The translations under genes were made by a program, and so were the position numbers. A stretch of 64,000 nt of DNA from Microbacterium oxydans (GTDB taxonomy: Bacteria; Actinomycetota; Actinomycetes; Actinomycetales; Microbacteriaceae), in contig NZ_JYIV01000028.1 in the NCBI RefSeq assembly GCF_000956405.1, positions 310,001-374,000 on the forward strand, given 5' to 3'. The notes beneath the pieces were generated by a model, which had not been told where the DNA came from, made no database searches, and worked only from the letters and a program-made list of their open reading frames with translations. Of the stretch, positions 9,172 through 17,671 are shown piece by piece; the stretch's first letter is position 1; each line of letters begins with the position of its first letter.

Positions 9172-9474
9172 ATGTCCACCCCACGACGCCTCCTCGTCAC
9201 CGGCGCGCTGATCGCGATCCCCGTCGCCTTCGCGGTCGGAGGCGTCGTGCTGGTCCAGATGCCGCCATCGCCGCAGATCCCCTCCGAGCCCGTCACGGTG
9301 CAGCTGGCACCGCCGGTGCCGAGCGAGGAACCTGCGCCCGCACCTGCTCCGGTCGTACCCGCTCCTGCGCCTGCCCCTCCGCCTGCTCCCGCCCCTGCTC
9401 CGGCCCCTGCTCCCGCACCGCCGGCGCCGCCCGCAGGTGACGACGATGACGACGACGGCGGCGACGATGACTGA
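9172..9474 (+). CDS. Membrane-anchored Pro/Ala-rich small protein with acidic tail
   Basis: 100 residues from ATG 9172 (an in-frame ATG at 9112 is less likely). One hydrophobic segment (LLVTGALIAIPVAFAVGGVVL, ~6-26) is followed by a Pro/Ala repeat region (~45-87) and ends in a run of Asp and Gly. No family is recognised. The architecture suggests a membrane-anchored extracytoplasmic spacer. Its last eight bases overlap the start of the histidine kinase (ATGACTGATG at 9467-9476), indicating translational coupling, so it may be an accessory factor of that two-component system. The composition is biased, so the reading frame rests mainly on the coupling. Confidence 0.55.
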   Translation: MSTPRRLLVTGALIAIPVAFAVGGVVLVQMPPSPQIPSEPVTVQLAPPVPSEEPAPAPAPVVPAPAPAPPPAPAPAPAPAPAPPAPPAGDDDDDDGGDDD

Positions 9475-11041
9475 TGCGCCCACGCTGCCCCTCGACCTCG
9501 AGGGCCCCGGCTCCGCGGCGCCGCGGAATGCGCGACCGATCCCTCACGTCTCCGGGTCGGCCGGTGCACCGCTGCGGACGCTGCGCCGTCGCACGCTGCC
9601 CGCGCGCTGGCGGATCACCCTGTGGATCATCCTCAGCACCGCGATCACGCTGCTCGCGGTCGGCATGATCGGTCGCAGCATCTTCCTCGCTGGCGTCGAG
9701 CAGTCGGCCAACGCGGAGATCGAACAGGAGGCTGCGGAGTTCGCCCGTTTCGCGGAGGACGCCGCCGTCAGCGGTCACACCACACCGGAGGAACTGGTCA
9801 GCGAGTACGTCGCCCGGCAGTCCGTGCACGAGAACGAGGTCGTCGTCGCATCCGTCGGCGACGAGGTGGTCGCTGTCGCGAACGGACGGGTGGAGGCGAC
9901 CGATCCGGGCACGCTCTCCGCCGTGCCAGGGGGAGAAGCGCTCGTGACCGGTCTGCTCGGCCAGTCGGCGACCTCCGGCGCGATGGAGACGCGGGACGTG
10001 GGACCCCTGCGCTGGGGGCGACTGGAGTTCACCGCAGGGGACCGCGCGGGTGCCGTCCTGATCGTGCAGTACACGCAGGAAGCACGATCCCAGGTCGATG
10101 CCGGGTTCACCACGATCGCGTGGGTCGCGTTGATCGGCATCGTGCTCAGCTCGGGCGTCGCCTGGCTCGTGGCCGGTCAGATCCTCGCTCCCGTGCGTGA
10201 GGTCTACCGCGTCGCCCGCGACATCGGGGAGCACGATCTCTCTGCGCGGGTGCCGGTCGAGGGGACGGACGACATCGCCGCCGTGGCCGCCACCTTCAAT
10301 CAGATGCTCGACCGCCTCGAAGCCGTGCACGCCACGCAGCAGCGCTTCGTCGACGACGCGGGCCACGAGCTGCGCACGCCGATCACGATCGTGCGCGGGC
10401 AGTTGGAGCTCTTGAGCGAGGATCCGGAGGAGCGGGCGGCGACCCTGCGACTCGTGAGCGACGAGCTCGATCGGATGAGCCGCATCGTCACCGACCTGCT
10501 CGTCCTCGCCCGCGCCGAGCAGCCCGACTTCGTGCGGATCGCGGAGTGCGACGTCGCCGCCCTCACCCTCGACATCGAGGCCAAGGCGCAGAACCTCGGT
10601 GATCGCCGCTGGCAGCTCATGGAAGTGGCCGAAGGCACAGCGCCTCTCGACCCGCAGCGGGTCACCCAGGCCGTGCTGCAGCTCGCGGCGAACGCGGTGC
10701 AGGTCACGGAACAGGGCGACCGCATCCTGATCGGCTCGCGCTTCGACGGCCAGGGCGGGGAACGCCGATTGCGGCTGTGGGTGCGCGACAGCGGCCCCGG
10801 AGTCGCAGCGGCCGACGCCGAGCGCATCTTCGAGCGTTTCGCCCGCGGAGACAGTTCCGGCGCACGCCGCGGCTCGGGCCTCGGTCTCGCGATCGTGCGG
10901 GCGATCACCGACGGCCACGACGGCTCGGCCTGGGTCGACAGCGTCGTCGGGGAGGGCGCCGCTTTCGGGATCGATCTCCCTGCGCCAACCACCGCCTCGA
11001 CCACCGTGCCACCGCAGTCCGCGTCAGAGAGGAGCGAGTGA
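9467..11041 (+). CDS. Sensor histidine kinase (HAMP-HisKA-HATPase)
   Basis: 524 residues from ATG 9467. A Pro-rich cytoplasmic N-terminus is followed by membrane helix 1 (~49-71), an extracytoplasmic sensing region (~72-215), helix 2 (~217-238), HAMP (QILAPVREVYRVARDIGEHDL), HisKA with the phospho-acceptor His300 in DDAGHELRTPI, and an ATPase domain with N box AANAVQ, G1 DSGPGVAAAD, F box FERFARG and G2 GSGLGLAIV. The asparagine of the N box and both glycine boxes are intact. The stop lies one base before the response regulator start. The neighbouring SLC13-type permease and glycerate kinase suggest that it senses a carboxylate, but this is inferred. Confidence 0.93.
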   Translation: MTDAPTLPLDLEGPGSAAPRNARPIPHVSGSAGAPLRTLRRRTLPARWRITLWIILSTAITLLAVGMIGRSIFLAGVEQSANAEIEQEAAEFARFAEDAAVSGHTTPEELVSEYVARQSVHENEVVVASVGDEVVAVANGRVEATDPGTLSAVPGGEALVTGLLGQSATSGAMETRDVGPLRWGRLEFTAGDRAGAVLIVQYTQEARSQVDAGFTTIAWVALIGIVLSSGVAWLVAGQILAPVREVYRVARDIGEHDLSARVPVEGTDDIAAVAATFNQMLDRLEAVHATQQRFVDDAGHELRTPITIVRGQLELLSEDPEERAATLRLVSDELDRMSRIVTDLLVLARAEQPDFVRIAECDVAALTLDIEAKAQNLGDRRWQLMEVAEGTAPLDPQRVTQAVLQLAANAVQVTEQGDRILIGSRFDGQGGERRLRLWVRDSGPGVAAADAERIFERFARGDSSGARRGSGLGLAIVRAITDGHDGSAWVDSVVGEGAAFGIDLPAPTTASTTVPPQSASERSE

Positions 11042-11042
11042 G

Positions 11043-11702
11043 ATGCGCAGCATCCTGATCGCCGAAGACGACCCGCACATCACCTCGTTCGTGCGGCGGG
11101 GTCTGCGTGCAGCCGGCTACGAGACAGCCGAGGCCGCGGACGGGCACACCGCCTTGCTGATGGCGCGCAGCGGCACGTTCGACCTGGTGCTGCTCGACAT
11201 CGGCCTCGGGGGCATGGACGGCTTCGACGTGCTCGCGAACCTGCGCGGCGAGGGTGTCACCACGCCGGTGATCATCCTCACCGCCCGCGATTCCGTCATC
11301 GACACCGTGCGCGGCCTGGAGAGCGGAGCGAACGACTATGTCACCAAGCCGTTCCAGTTCGCTGAACTCATCGCGCGTGTGCGGTTGCGGATCGGCGACG
11401 GCGAGGGGCGGACTGCTGGTCCGGTGCTCACTCACGGCGATGTGCGGGTCGATGTGCGGGCCCGTACCGTCACGGTCGACGGCGACATGCGCGAGCTCAC
11501 CTCGCGTGAGTTCGCGCTGCTCGAGGTGTTCCTGCAGAACGCCGGTCAGGTGCTCTCGCGCGACCAGCTGATCGGTCACGTCTGGGGGATGGACTTCGAT
11601 CCGGCCTCCAACGTGGTCGACGTGTACGTGCGGGCGCTGCGCGGCAAGATCGGCGTCGAACGTATCGAGACCGTGCGCGGGGCGGGATACCGATTCCGAT
11701 GA
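11043..11702 (+). CDS. Response regulator, OmpR/PhoB family
   Basis: 219 residues. Receiver domain 1-115 with the acidic pair AEDD (8-10), phosphorylation site Asp52 in LVLLDIGLGGMDGF, the switch Thr in ILTARD and Lys in TKPF. The winged-helix effector (125-219) carries LTSREFALLEVFLQNAGQVLSRDQL and ASNVVDVYVRALRGKIG. It is the cognate partner of the kinase just upstream (one base apart). Its last codon overlaps the ATG of the permease gene (ATGA at 11699-11702), so regulator and transporter are co-translated. Confidence 0.93.
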   Translation: MRSILIAEDDPHITSFVRRGLRAAGYETAEAADGHTALLMARSGTFDLVLLDIGLGGMDGFDVLANLRGEGVTTPVIILTARDSVIDTVRGLESGANDYVTKPFQFAELIARVRLRIGDGEGRTAGPVLTHGDVRVDVRARTVTVDGDMRELTSREFALLEVFLQNAGQVLSRDQLIGHVWGMDFDPASNVVDVYVRALRGKIGVERIETVRGAGYRFR

Positions 11703-13276
11703 ACACTCGTTCCGAGAGCACGTCGCCCGTGGGGAAGACAGCGGTCGAGCGGGCGCGCTTCGCGACGGTGCCGCCCGAGCGCCGCCCGCTGCCCGTCGGA
11801 CGCCGATCCGTGGGATGGCGGCTGGGGCGCGCGGGTGTGCTCCGCCTGGTCGCGCTCGGGCTCGTGCTGACGGCCGGGGGCGGGATGCTCCTGGCCGCGC
11901 TGACCCGATCGTCGGGGAGCGGCGCGCCCACCCTGCCGGTCGCCGTGACGCTCGCGGTCTTCCTGCTCGCCGTATGGGCATGGACCTCGACGCGCCTGGA
12001 CGACACGCTCGTCGCCTTCCTCGCGGCGATCGCCCTCATCGTCACGGGAGTGCTGCCGGCACGCGACTTCTTCGCCTCGCTCGGCGACGAGACGATCTGG
12101 CTGCTCATCGGGGCGTTCGTGATCGCCTCCGCAGTGGCCACCTCGGGGCTCGCCCTGCGTGGCGCCGCCCACCTGCTGCGATTCGCGCGGGGTCCACGGA
12201 GCCTGTTCCACCTCATGACGGTCGCGCTCACGCTCACCGCTTTCGCCGTGCCGGCGACGTCAGGGCGGGCGGCGCTCGCCGTCCCCGTGCACACCGCGGT
12301 CGCCACCGCGCTTCCCGGACGCGACAGGGTGATCCGTGCGCTCGCCCTCCTGATGCCGACCGTGGTGCTGCTGTCGGCCGTCGGCTCGCTGCTCGGGGCC
12401 GGAGCACACATCGTCACCGATCAGCTGCTGCGCGCTGCGGGCGAGGAGGGCTTCACCTTCTCGAGCTGGCTCTGGCTCGGACTGCCGCTCGCCGTGGTGT
12501 CGTCGCACCTGGCGTGCGAGATCATCCTCTGGCGCTTCACCCGGAGGGAGGACCGCGCCACACGTCTCCGACTGAGCACGGCGGAGATCGGCCGCTCCGC
12601 CTCGACGGCAGTGACCGGGCCGCTCAGCACTCCGGAGCGACGCGCAGCCCTGCTGCTGGGTGCGGTGATCCTGCTCTGGGCCACCGAGCCGCTGCACCAC
12701 CTGTCGCCCGCCCTGGTCGCGCTCCTCGGGGCCGTCGCCGCCGTGACGCCGGGGATCGGCTGCCTGACGTTCCCCGCCGCGATCAAGCGTGTGCCGTGGT
12801 CGCTGCTGCTGTTCCTCGCGGCCACCCTCGCGCTGGCGTCCGCGCTCACCACCACGGGTGCTGCCGCGTGGCTGAGCTCGTCCGCGCTCGCACCGCTGCG
12901 TGGACTCGGCTCTGCCGGCGCCGTGGCCTTCGTGCTCGTCGTCATCGCGATCTCGACGGCGGCGCATCTGCTGATCCCCTCGCGGTCGGCCCGTTCCGCG
13001 GCGATCATCCCCGTCGTGGTCGCGCTCGCTCCCGCCCTCGGGGTCTCACCGATGGCTGCAGCCTTCGCCTCGACAGCGGCTGCCGGCTTCTGCCACACGC
13101 TTCCCAGTTCGGCGAAGCCCGTCGCGATGTTCGCTGACCCCGACGTCGTCAGCGGCGGTTTCAGTCCGCCGGATCTGCGCCGCCTCTCGGTGGTGCTGGC
13201 TCCCGCGATGTTCGTCCTCGTCGCGGTGTTCGCCCTCTGGGTGTGGCCGTCGATGGGGCTGCCGCTGCTGCTCTGA
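11699..13276 (+). CDS. SLC13/DASS-type anion permease
   Basis: 525 residues with a basic cytoplasmic N-terminus (~60) and about 11-12 membrane segments. It has the divalent anion:sodium symporter layout: FASLGDETIWLLIGAFVIASAVATSGLA with the later LLIPSRSARSAAIIPVVVALAPALGVSP and HTLPSSAKPVAMF. The SNT-type motifs are partly altered (SRSARSAA and LPSSAKP), so the substrate may differ from classic succinate or citrate carriers. It is translationally coupled to the two-component system, and the glycerate kinase follows after 116 bases. Uptake of glycerate or a related acid is a reasonable guess, not shown. Confidence 0.75.
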   Translation: MNTRSESTSPVGKTAVERARFATVPPERRPLPVGRRSVGWRLGRAGVLRLVALGLVLTAGGGMLLAALTRSSGSGAPTLPVAVTLAVFLLAVWAWTSTRLDDTLVAFLAAIALIVTGVLPARDFFASLGDETIWLLIGAFVIASAVATSGLALRGAAHLLRFARGPRSLFHLMTVALTLTAFAVPATSGRAALAVPVHTAVATALPGRDRVIRALALLMPTVVLLSAVGSLLGAGAHIVTDQLLRAAGEEGFTFSSWLWLGLPLAVVSSHLACEIILWRFTRREDRATRLRLSTAEIGRSASTAVTGPLSTPERRAALLLGAVILLWATEPLHHLSPALVALLGAVAAVTPGIGCLTFPAAIKRVPWSLLLFLAATLALASALTTTGAAAWLSSSALAPLRGLGSAGAVAFVLVVIAISTAAHLLIPSRSARSAAIIPVVVALAPALGVSPMAAAFASTAAAGFCHTLPSSAKPVAMFADPDVVSGGFSPPDLRRLSVVLAPAMFVLVAVFALWVWPSMGLPLLL

Positions 13277-13392
13277 CCCGCAGCGTCCCGTTCACCCACC
13301 CGCTTCACTCCGCGTGCGCCGCCGGTGCACCGGTGCTCGTCGTGCCCGCACACCGGGCGCTCGTCGCCCGTTCGGGCGCAGAAGGAGGAACC

Positions 13393-14595
13393 ATGTCCAT
13401 CCACATCCCGCAGCGCATCCTGGTCGCACCCAGCGGATTCAAGGAGAGCCTGAGCGCCGAGGCCGTTGCCCAGGCGATCGCCGCCGGTGTGCGTCGGGTC
13501 ATCCCCGGCGTGCAGGTGGACGAGTATCCGGTGCCGGACGGCGGGGAAGGAACGGCTGCCGCGCTCGCCGCGGCGACGGGCGGCGAGCTCATCGCCACCC
13601 GGGTGACGGGGCCCGTCGGCGACGCGGTCGACGCGCAGTGGGCGCGACTCGGAGGGCGCGGGTCGGGAACCGCCGTGGTCGAGATGGCGTCCGCCGCGGG
13701 GTTGCGCCTCGTGCCGCGCGACCGCCGCGACCCCGGTGCGACCACGACCCACGGCGTCGGCGAGCTGATCGCGGCTGCGTTGGACTCGGGTGCCGAGCGG
13801 ATCGTCGTCGGCTGCGGTGACTCGGGGACGAGCGATGGCGGCGCGGGGGCGCTCGAAGCCCTCGGGGTGCGCATCCTCGATCGAACGGGCGAGCCGTTGG
13901 CTGCGGGCGGTCGGCACCTCCGGGAGGCTGTCCACCTCGATCTGGCAGGCCTTCATCCGCGCATCGGCGAGGTCGAGATCGTGCTGGCGTGCAACATTCA
14001 CAACGTGCTGTGCGGACCTCGTGGCGTGGCCAGGGTGTTCGGACCGCAGAAGGGGGCGACACCGGAACAGGTGGAGCAGCTGGCCGAGGGGCTCGACATC
14101 TGGGCAGCCCTCCTGGAGGAGCAGAGTCCGTTCGGTGCCGCGATGGATGTGCGCACCGGGGGAGGCACTGGCGCATCGGGCGGTCTCGGGGCCGGGTTGG
14201 CCGCGGTGCTCGGCGCCCGTCTCGCTCCGCGCTTCGAGGTGCTGCTCGACAGCGACCTGATGCCGGAGCCGATCGACGGATTGATGGCTGCGGCGGACCT
14301 GGTCATCACCGCGGAGGGCGCCATCGACTTCCAGACTCCGCGCGGCAAGGTGCCGGCTGAGATCGCCATGCGCGCCCGCGTCGCCGGCGTCCCCGTGCTC
14401 GGAATCGCCGGGTCTCTGGGTGTCGGGGCTCCGACCGTGCACGACATCGGCATCGACGCGATCGCCTCGATCCTCACCGTGCCGATGCCCCTCGAACAGG
14501 CGGTGGAACAGGGCGAAGCGCTGCTGCGAGACGCCGCAGAGCGCAGCATGCGGATGGTTCTGCTCGGATCGGCGATGTCGGCGCGGGCTGCCTGA
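13393..14595 (+). CDS. Glycerate kinase
   Basis: 400 residues of the GarK/GlxK glycerate kinase family, which phosphorylates D-glycerate to a phosphoglycerate for glycolysis. Family segments: ILVAPSGFKESLSAEAVAQAI at the start, PVPDGGEGTAAALAAATGG, GCGDSGTSDGGAGALEALG, ACNIHNVLCGPRGVARVFGP-like loop and SDLMPEPIDGLMAAADLVITAEGAID. The ATG at 13393 was selected for AAGGAGG just upstream; the frame is open earlier without similarity. It probably completes the pathway fed by the upstream permease. Whether the product is 2- or 3-phosphoglycerate cannot be told from the sequence. Confidence 0.88.
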   Translation: MSIHIPQRILVAPSGFKESLSAEAVAQAIAAGVRRVIPGVQVDEYPVPDGGEGTAAALAAATGGELIATRVTGPVGDAVDAQWARLGGRGSGTAVVEMASAAGLRLVPRDRRDPGATTTHGVGELIAAALDSGAERIVVGCGDSGTSDGGAGALEALGVRILDRTGEPLAAGGRHLREAVHLDLAGLHPRIGEVEIVLACNIHNVLCGPRGVARVFGPQKGATPEQVEQLAEGLDIWAALLEEQSPFGAAMDVRTGGGTGASGGLGAGLAAVLGARLAPRFEVLLDSDLMPEPIDGLMAAADLVITAEGAIDFQTPRGKVPAEIAMRARVAGVPVLGIAGSLGVGAPTVHDIGIDAIASILTVPMPLEQAVEQGEALLRDAAERSMRMVLLGSAMSARAA

Positions 14596-14643
14596 AGCGT
14601 GCCCCCGCGCCGGCTGCGGGCCTGAGGAACGGCGCGGCCTCGG

Positions 14644-14649
14644 TAGGAT
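14644..14649 (+). promoter_or_regulatory. TANNNT -10 box, leaderless start
   Basis: TAGGAT ends six bases before the GTG at 14656. The arrangement matches the boxes at 8291, 16738 and 45683. Confidence 0.5.
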
Positions 14650-14655
14650 CGAGGA

Positions 14656-15126
14656 GTGGCAGTGAACCAAGAACTGGTCGGCCGGGAGTTCCCGCCGACG
14701 GCCCCGTACCTCGTCGGTCGCGAGAAGGTGCGCGAGTTCGCTCGCGCGGTCTTCGCCGACGCCCCGCAGCACACCGACGTCGAGGCGGCTCGTGCTGCCG
14801 GCTTCTCCGACGTCGTGGCGCCGCCGACGTTCGCGATGGTCATCCAAGACCTCACGCTTCAGCAGCTGCTGGGTCAGGAGGACTCCGGCATCGCGCTCGA
14901 GCGCACCATCCACGCAGAGCAGCGCTTCACCTACACGCGTCCGATCGTCGCGGGAGATGAGCTCACCGCACAGCTGCGGGTCACCGGCATCCGCATGATG
15001 GGCGGGAACGCGATGATCACCAGCGAGGCCGAGATCACCGACCCGGCGGGAGCCCACGTCGTGACCGCCACCAGTGTGCTGCTCGTCGGCGCCGAGCCGA
15101 GCGCCGAGGAAGAGGGGGCCGCCTGA
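14656..15126 (+). CDS. MaoC-like dehydratase, HadA/HadC-type subunit (FAS1-like dehydratase domain)
   Basis: 156-residue hot-dog-fold protein. Segments such as LVGREFPPTAPYLVGREKVREFARAV and VVAPPTFAMVIQDL resemble the HadA/HadC subunits of mycobacterial (3R)-hydroxyacyl-ACP dehydratase, the half that binds the acyl chain but lacks the catalytic Asp-His. Its stop overlaps the ATG of the catalytic MaoC partner. Start GTG 14656 fits a leaderless promoter. In this lineage the pair may serve fatty-acid elongation or a related acyl dehydration. The next gene is murB, as seen in other Actinobacteria. Confidence 0.8.
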   Translation: MAVNQELVGREFPPTAPYLVGREKVREFARAVFADAPQHTDVEAARAAGFSDVVAPPTFAMVIQDLTLQQLLGQEDSGIALERTIHAEQRFTYTRPIVAGDELTAQLRVTGIRMMGGNAMITSEAEITDPAGAHVVTATSVLLVGAEPSAEEEGAA

Positions 15127-15524
15127 TGGGCTACACCGTCGGAGACGTGGTCGCCGAGCGCACCGTGCACCTCACCCGCGAGTCGCTCGTCCGCTACGCG
15201 GGAGCGTCCGGGGACTTCAACCCCATCCACTACCGCGACGACGTGGCGGCCTCCGTCGGGCTCCCCGGCGTGCTCGCGCACGGCATGCTCACGATGGGCA
15301 TCGCCTCGTCGGTCGTGGTCGCCGCGCTCGCGCCGCAGACGCGCATCCTCGACTACGGCGTGCGCTTCACCAAGCCTGTCGTGGTCGACCCGGCCGATGG
15401 CGCCGATGTCACCGTCGTGGCCACGGTCGGCGCTGTCGACGACGAGGTCGCCCGCATCGACCTCAAGGTCACGTTCGGCGAGACCACCGTGCTCGTCAAG
15501 GCGCAGCTGCGCGTCGCCGTCTGA
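15126..15524 (+). CDS. MaoC family dehydratase, HadB-type catalytic subunit
   Basis: 132-residue hot-dog-fold enzyme. The hydratase-2 motif GDFNPIHYRDDVAASVGLPG is intact, with the catalytic pair Asp30 and His35, followed by AHGMLTMG. It would hydrate or dehydrate (R)-3-hydroxyacyl thioesters as a heterodimer with the upstream protein. Start and stop overlap by one base (TGATG) with that gene, and murB starts 13 bases downstream, so all three are one operon. Confidence 0.85.
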   Translation: MGYTVGDVVAERTVHLTRESLVRYAGASGDFNPIHYRDDVAASVGLPGVLAHGMLTMGIASSVVVAALAPQTRILDYGVRFTKPVVVDPADGADVTVVATVGAVDDEVARIDLKVTFGETTVLVKAQLRVAV

Positions 15525-15537
15525 TGAGGACGGTCTG

Positions 15538-16671
15538 ATGCGGGAGATCGAGGCGGTCCGGCTCGCGGAGCTGACCACACTGCGCACGGGCGCGGCGCCG
15601 GAGCGGATGTTCGAGGCGACGACGACCGCCGGACTGGTCGAGGCTCTGCGTGAGACCTGGGCGCGCGGCGACGAGTGGTTCGTCCTCGGTGGCGGATCCA
15701 ACCTCTTCGTGGGCGACGAGCCGTTCGAGGGCACGGTCATCCGCGTGCGCACCGAGGGCATCGAAGAGCTGCCGTCCCCGCACGCGGGTCGCATCCGTCT
15801 GCGCGCGCAGGCGGGACACGGCTGGGACGACTTCGTCGCCTACGCCGTGGAGCACGGCTACGCGGGCCTCGAGGCGATGAGCGGGATCCCCGGCACCGTC
15901 GGCGCGGCGCCCGTGCAGAACATCGGCGCGTACGGCCAGGAGATCCAGGAGACGCTGGTCGAGGTCGAACTGATCGACGAGGCCACGGGTGAGATCTCGA
16001 CCGTTCCCGCTGCGGAACTCGGGTTGGGGTTCCGCACCTCGGTGCTCAAGCATCATCACGGCAGCGTGCCGCAGCGCCGTGCCGTGATCCTCTCGGTGAC
16101 CGTCGACCTCTTCGTCGCGGGTGAGCGCGTGGTGCGCGGCGAGCAGCTGCGTCGGGCCCTCGGCCTCACGGACGACACCCCGGTTCCGCTGGGCTGGGTG
16201 CGAGAGCGCATCCTGGCGACCCGGGCCTCGAAGGGCATGCTGCTCGATGCGGACGACCCGGACACCCACGGCGTCGGCTCGTTCTTCCAGAACGCGATCG
16301 TGACGGCGACCGTCGCCGCAGCACTGCCGCCCGAGTGCCCGCGCTGGCCGGTCGCCCCCGACCTGGATACGGTGACCGTCATCCCGCTCGCGGCCTACGA
16401 CGGACAGGTGCCACTGTCGAAGCCGGCGATCGTCTCCGACGTCAAGGTGAGTGCGGCGTGGCTCATCGAGCAGGCAGGTATCCGCAAGGGGTTCAAGCTG
16501 CCGCACTCCCGCGCATCGGTGTCGACGAAGCACGCGCTCGCACTGACCAACCGTGGCGGTGCGACGGCGGGCGAGGTCGCCGAGCTCGCCCGCTTCATCC
16601 AGAGCAGGGTGCACGCCGAGTTCGGTCTCGTGCTGCAGCCGGAGCCCGTCCTCGTCGGCGTCGAGCTCTGA
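15538..16671 (+). CDS. murB: UDP-N-acetylenolpyruvoylglucosamine reductase
   Basis: 377 residues. MurB reduces UDP-GlcNAc-enolpyruvate to UDP-MurNAc with NADPH and FAD in the cytoplasm, the second step of peptidoglycan precursor synthesis. FAD-binding segments WFVLGGGSNLFVGDEPFEGTVIR and AMSGIPGTVGAAPVQNIGAYGQE are present, as is GVGSFFQNAIV with the proton-donating serine and a C-terminal LQPEPVLVG with the conserved glutamate. ATG 15538 is chosen because LAELTTLRTGA follows as in other MurB proteins; the earlier open frame lies inside the maoC gene. Confidence 0.95.
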   Translation: MREIEAVRLAELTTLRTGAAPERMFEATTTAGLVEALRETWARGDEWFVLGGGSNLFVGDEPFEGTVIRVRTEGIEELPSPHAGRIRLRAQAGHGWDDFVAYAVEHGYAGLEAMSGIPGTVGAAPVQNIGAYGQEIQETLVEVELIDEATGEISTVPAAELGLGFRTSVLKHHHGSVPQRRAVILSVTVDLFVAGERVVRGEQLRRALGLTDDTPVPLGWVRERILATRASKGMLLDADDPDTHGVGSFFQNAIVTATVAAALPPECPRWPVAPDLDTVTVIPLAAYDGQVPLSKPAIVSDVKVSAAWLIEQAGIRKGFKLPHSRASVSTKHALALTNRGGATAGEVAELARFIQSRVHAEFGLVLQPEPVLVGVEL

Positions 16672-16695
16672 GGCGTCGAGCTCTGAGGCGTCGAG
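16657..16695 (+). repeat. 15-bp tandem duplication at the murB stop codon
   Basis: The unit GGCGTCGAGCTCTGA (16657-16671) includes the murB stop and is repeated exactly at 16672-16686, with a partial third copy to 16695. It looks like a recent slippage duplication that leaves the protein unchanged. Confidence 0.75.
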
Positions 16696-16737
16696 GTTCA
16701 GACGCGTCGATCCGTACGGCACGTCGGCGGTCGCGGC

Positions 16738-16743
16738 TACACT
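16738..16743 (+). promoter_or_regulatory. TANNNT -10 box, leaderless start
   Basis: TACACT ends six bases before the ATG at 16750; no Shine-Dalgarno sequence is present. Confidence 0.45.
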
Positions 16744-16749
16744 CGCGGC

Positions 16750-17151
16750 ATGAGCGGACTGATCCCGTACCTGTTGTTCCCCGGCAATGCTGCAGAGGCG
16801 CTGCGTCACTATCGATCGGTGTTCGGCGGTGAGCTCCAGCTGCTCGACTATGCCACGGCAGGACGCCACGACGGTCCCGGCGACGCGATCGCGCACGGAC
16901 AGCTGAGTGGGCCGGTCGAGCTCGCCGGAGCGGATGCGGGTGCGGATGACGACGCGGTGCAGATGAGCGGCATGTTCCTCTCGCTCCTCGGCACGGCCGA
17001 CGCCCTGACCCTCACCGACTGGTACGACCAGCTGGCGGCAGACGGACGGGTCATCGATGCGCTGCAGAAGCGCCCGTGGGGAGACTTCGACGGCACGCTC
17101 GTCGACCGCTACGGCGTGCGCTGGCTGATCGGCTTCCACCCCGAGGACTGA
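16750..17151 (+). CDS. VOC-fold protein, PhnB-like
   Basis: 133 residues with the opening typical of PhnB/glyoxalase-like proteins (MSGLIPYLLFPGNAAEALRHY, then SVFGGEL) and the closing GDFDGTLVDRYGVRWLIGF. Members form small domain-swapped dimers of unclear function, and some bind metals or small ligands. No catalytic role can be assigned. Transcription seems to start at its own leaderless promoter. Its 3' end overlaps by 43 bases the 3' end of a membrane protein gene on the other strand. Confidence 0.75.
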   Translation: MSGLIPYLLFPGNAAEALRHYRSVFGGELQLLDYATAGRHDGPGDAIAHGQLSGPVELAGADAGADDDAVQMSGMFLSLLGTADALTLTDWYDQLAADGRVIDALQKRPWGDFDGTLVDRYGVRWLIGFHPED

Positions 17152-17516
17152 GGTGTCCCACTGCCGAAGTAGGGGCGAGACGAGGGCAGGAAGATCAACA
17201 CGACCGCCGTGGTGGTGAGGACGAGGGCCGCGAGGCCGACCGGGAACTCCCACGTGGTGCCCGTCGCCGCCGGGACGTAGAGCGCGAGCGGGAGCGGGAA
17301 CAGCACGGTCGCGTATCGGGCCCAGGGCTTTCGTCTCGCGACGAGCACGGTGATGGTCGCGTAGACGGCCACCGGTACGAAGGGGAGCACACTGAGCAGC
17401 GCTCGCCACTCTCCTCCCCAGAACCAGAGGAAGGGCGCGACCACGAGGGCGGCGAAGAAGACCAGCACGGTCACCGTGATCAGGATGGCGAAGGCCACCC
17501 GCAGAGTCACCGGCAT
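17109..17516 (-). CDS. Small membrane protein of unknown function
   Basis: 135 residues from ATG 17516, with four hydrophobic segments (VAFAILITVTVLVFFAALVV, then WRALLSVLPFVPVAVYATITVLV, ATVLFPLPLALYV and VGLAALVLTTTAVVLIFL). No family is recognised. The C-terminal ~15 residues are encoded in the 43-base convergent overlap with the PhnB-like gene, so they may not be under strong constraint. GGGTGAGGGG lies directly before the ATG. Confidence 0.6.
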   Translation of the reverse strand: MPVTLRVAFAILITVTVLVFFAALVVAPFLWFWGGEWRALLSVLPFVPVAVYATITVLVARRKPWARYATVLFPLPLALYVPAATGTTWEFPVGLAALVLTTTAVVLIFLPSSRPYFGSGTPQSSGWKPISQRTP

Positions 17517-17576
17517 CCCCTCACCCCCCTGCTTTCTGTCCCCATGTCTCCAGTATCCCCCCTCACCCCTCACAAG

Positions 17577-17660
17577 CGTCGAGACCCATCGGCGCCGCCG
17601 AGACCCACGCCCGCAAGCGACTGGAGGAGTGGGTCTCGGCGAGCGCGATGGGTCTCGGCG
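17577..17660. repeat. Nested double-hairpin repeat, GAGACCCA family, copy 1
   Basis: Outer arms GAGACCCATCG (17581-17591) and CGATGGGTCTC (17646-17656) enclose inner arms GCCGAGACCCAC (17597-17608) and GTGGGTCTCGGC (17629-17640); both pairs are perfect. It starts just after the aminotransferase stop codon on the minus strand. A related element lies at 22909-22989, also just after a minus-strand gene, so it may act as a terminator or be a REP-type repeat. Confidence 0.7.
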
Positions 17661-17671
17661 GGCGTGCCGAC

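Noticed and set aside
9340..9440. Repetitive CCTGCTCC-like DNA considered as a CRISPR or satellite repeat
   Set aside because: It encodes the Pro/Ala repeat of a small protein in frame; unit length is irregular and there are no spacers.
12421..15057. 878-codon minus-strand frame across the permease, glycerate kinase and MaoC genes
   Set aside because: Shadow of well-supported plus-strand genes; low-complexity translation with no ribosome site.
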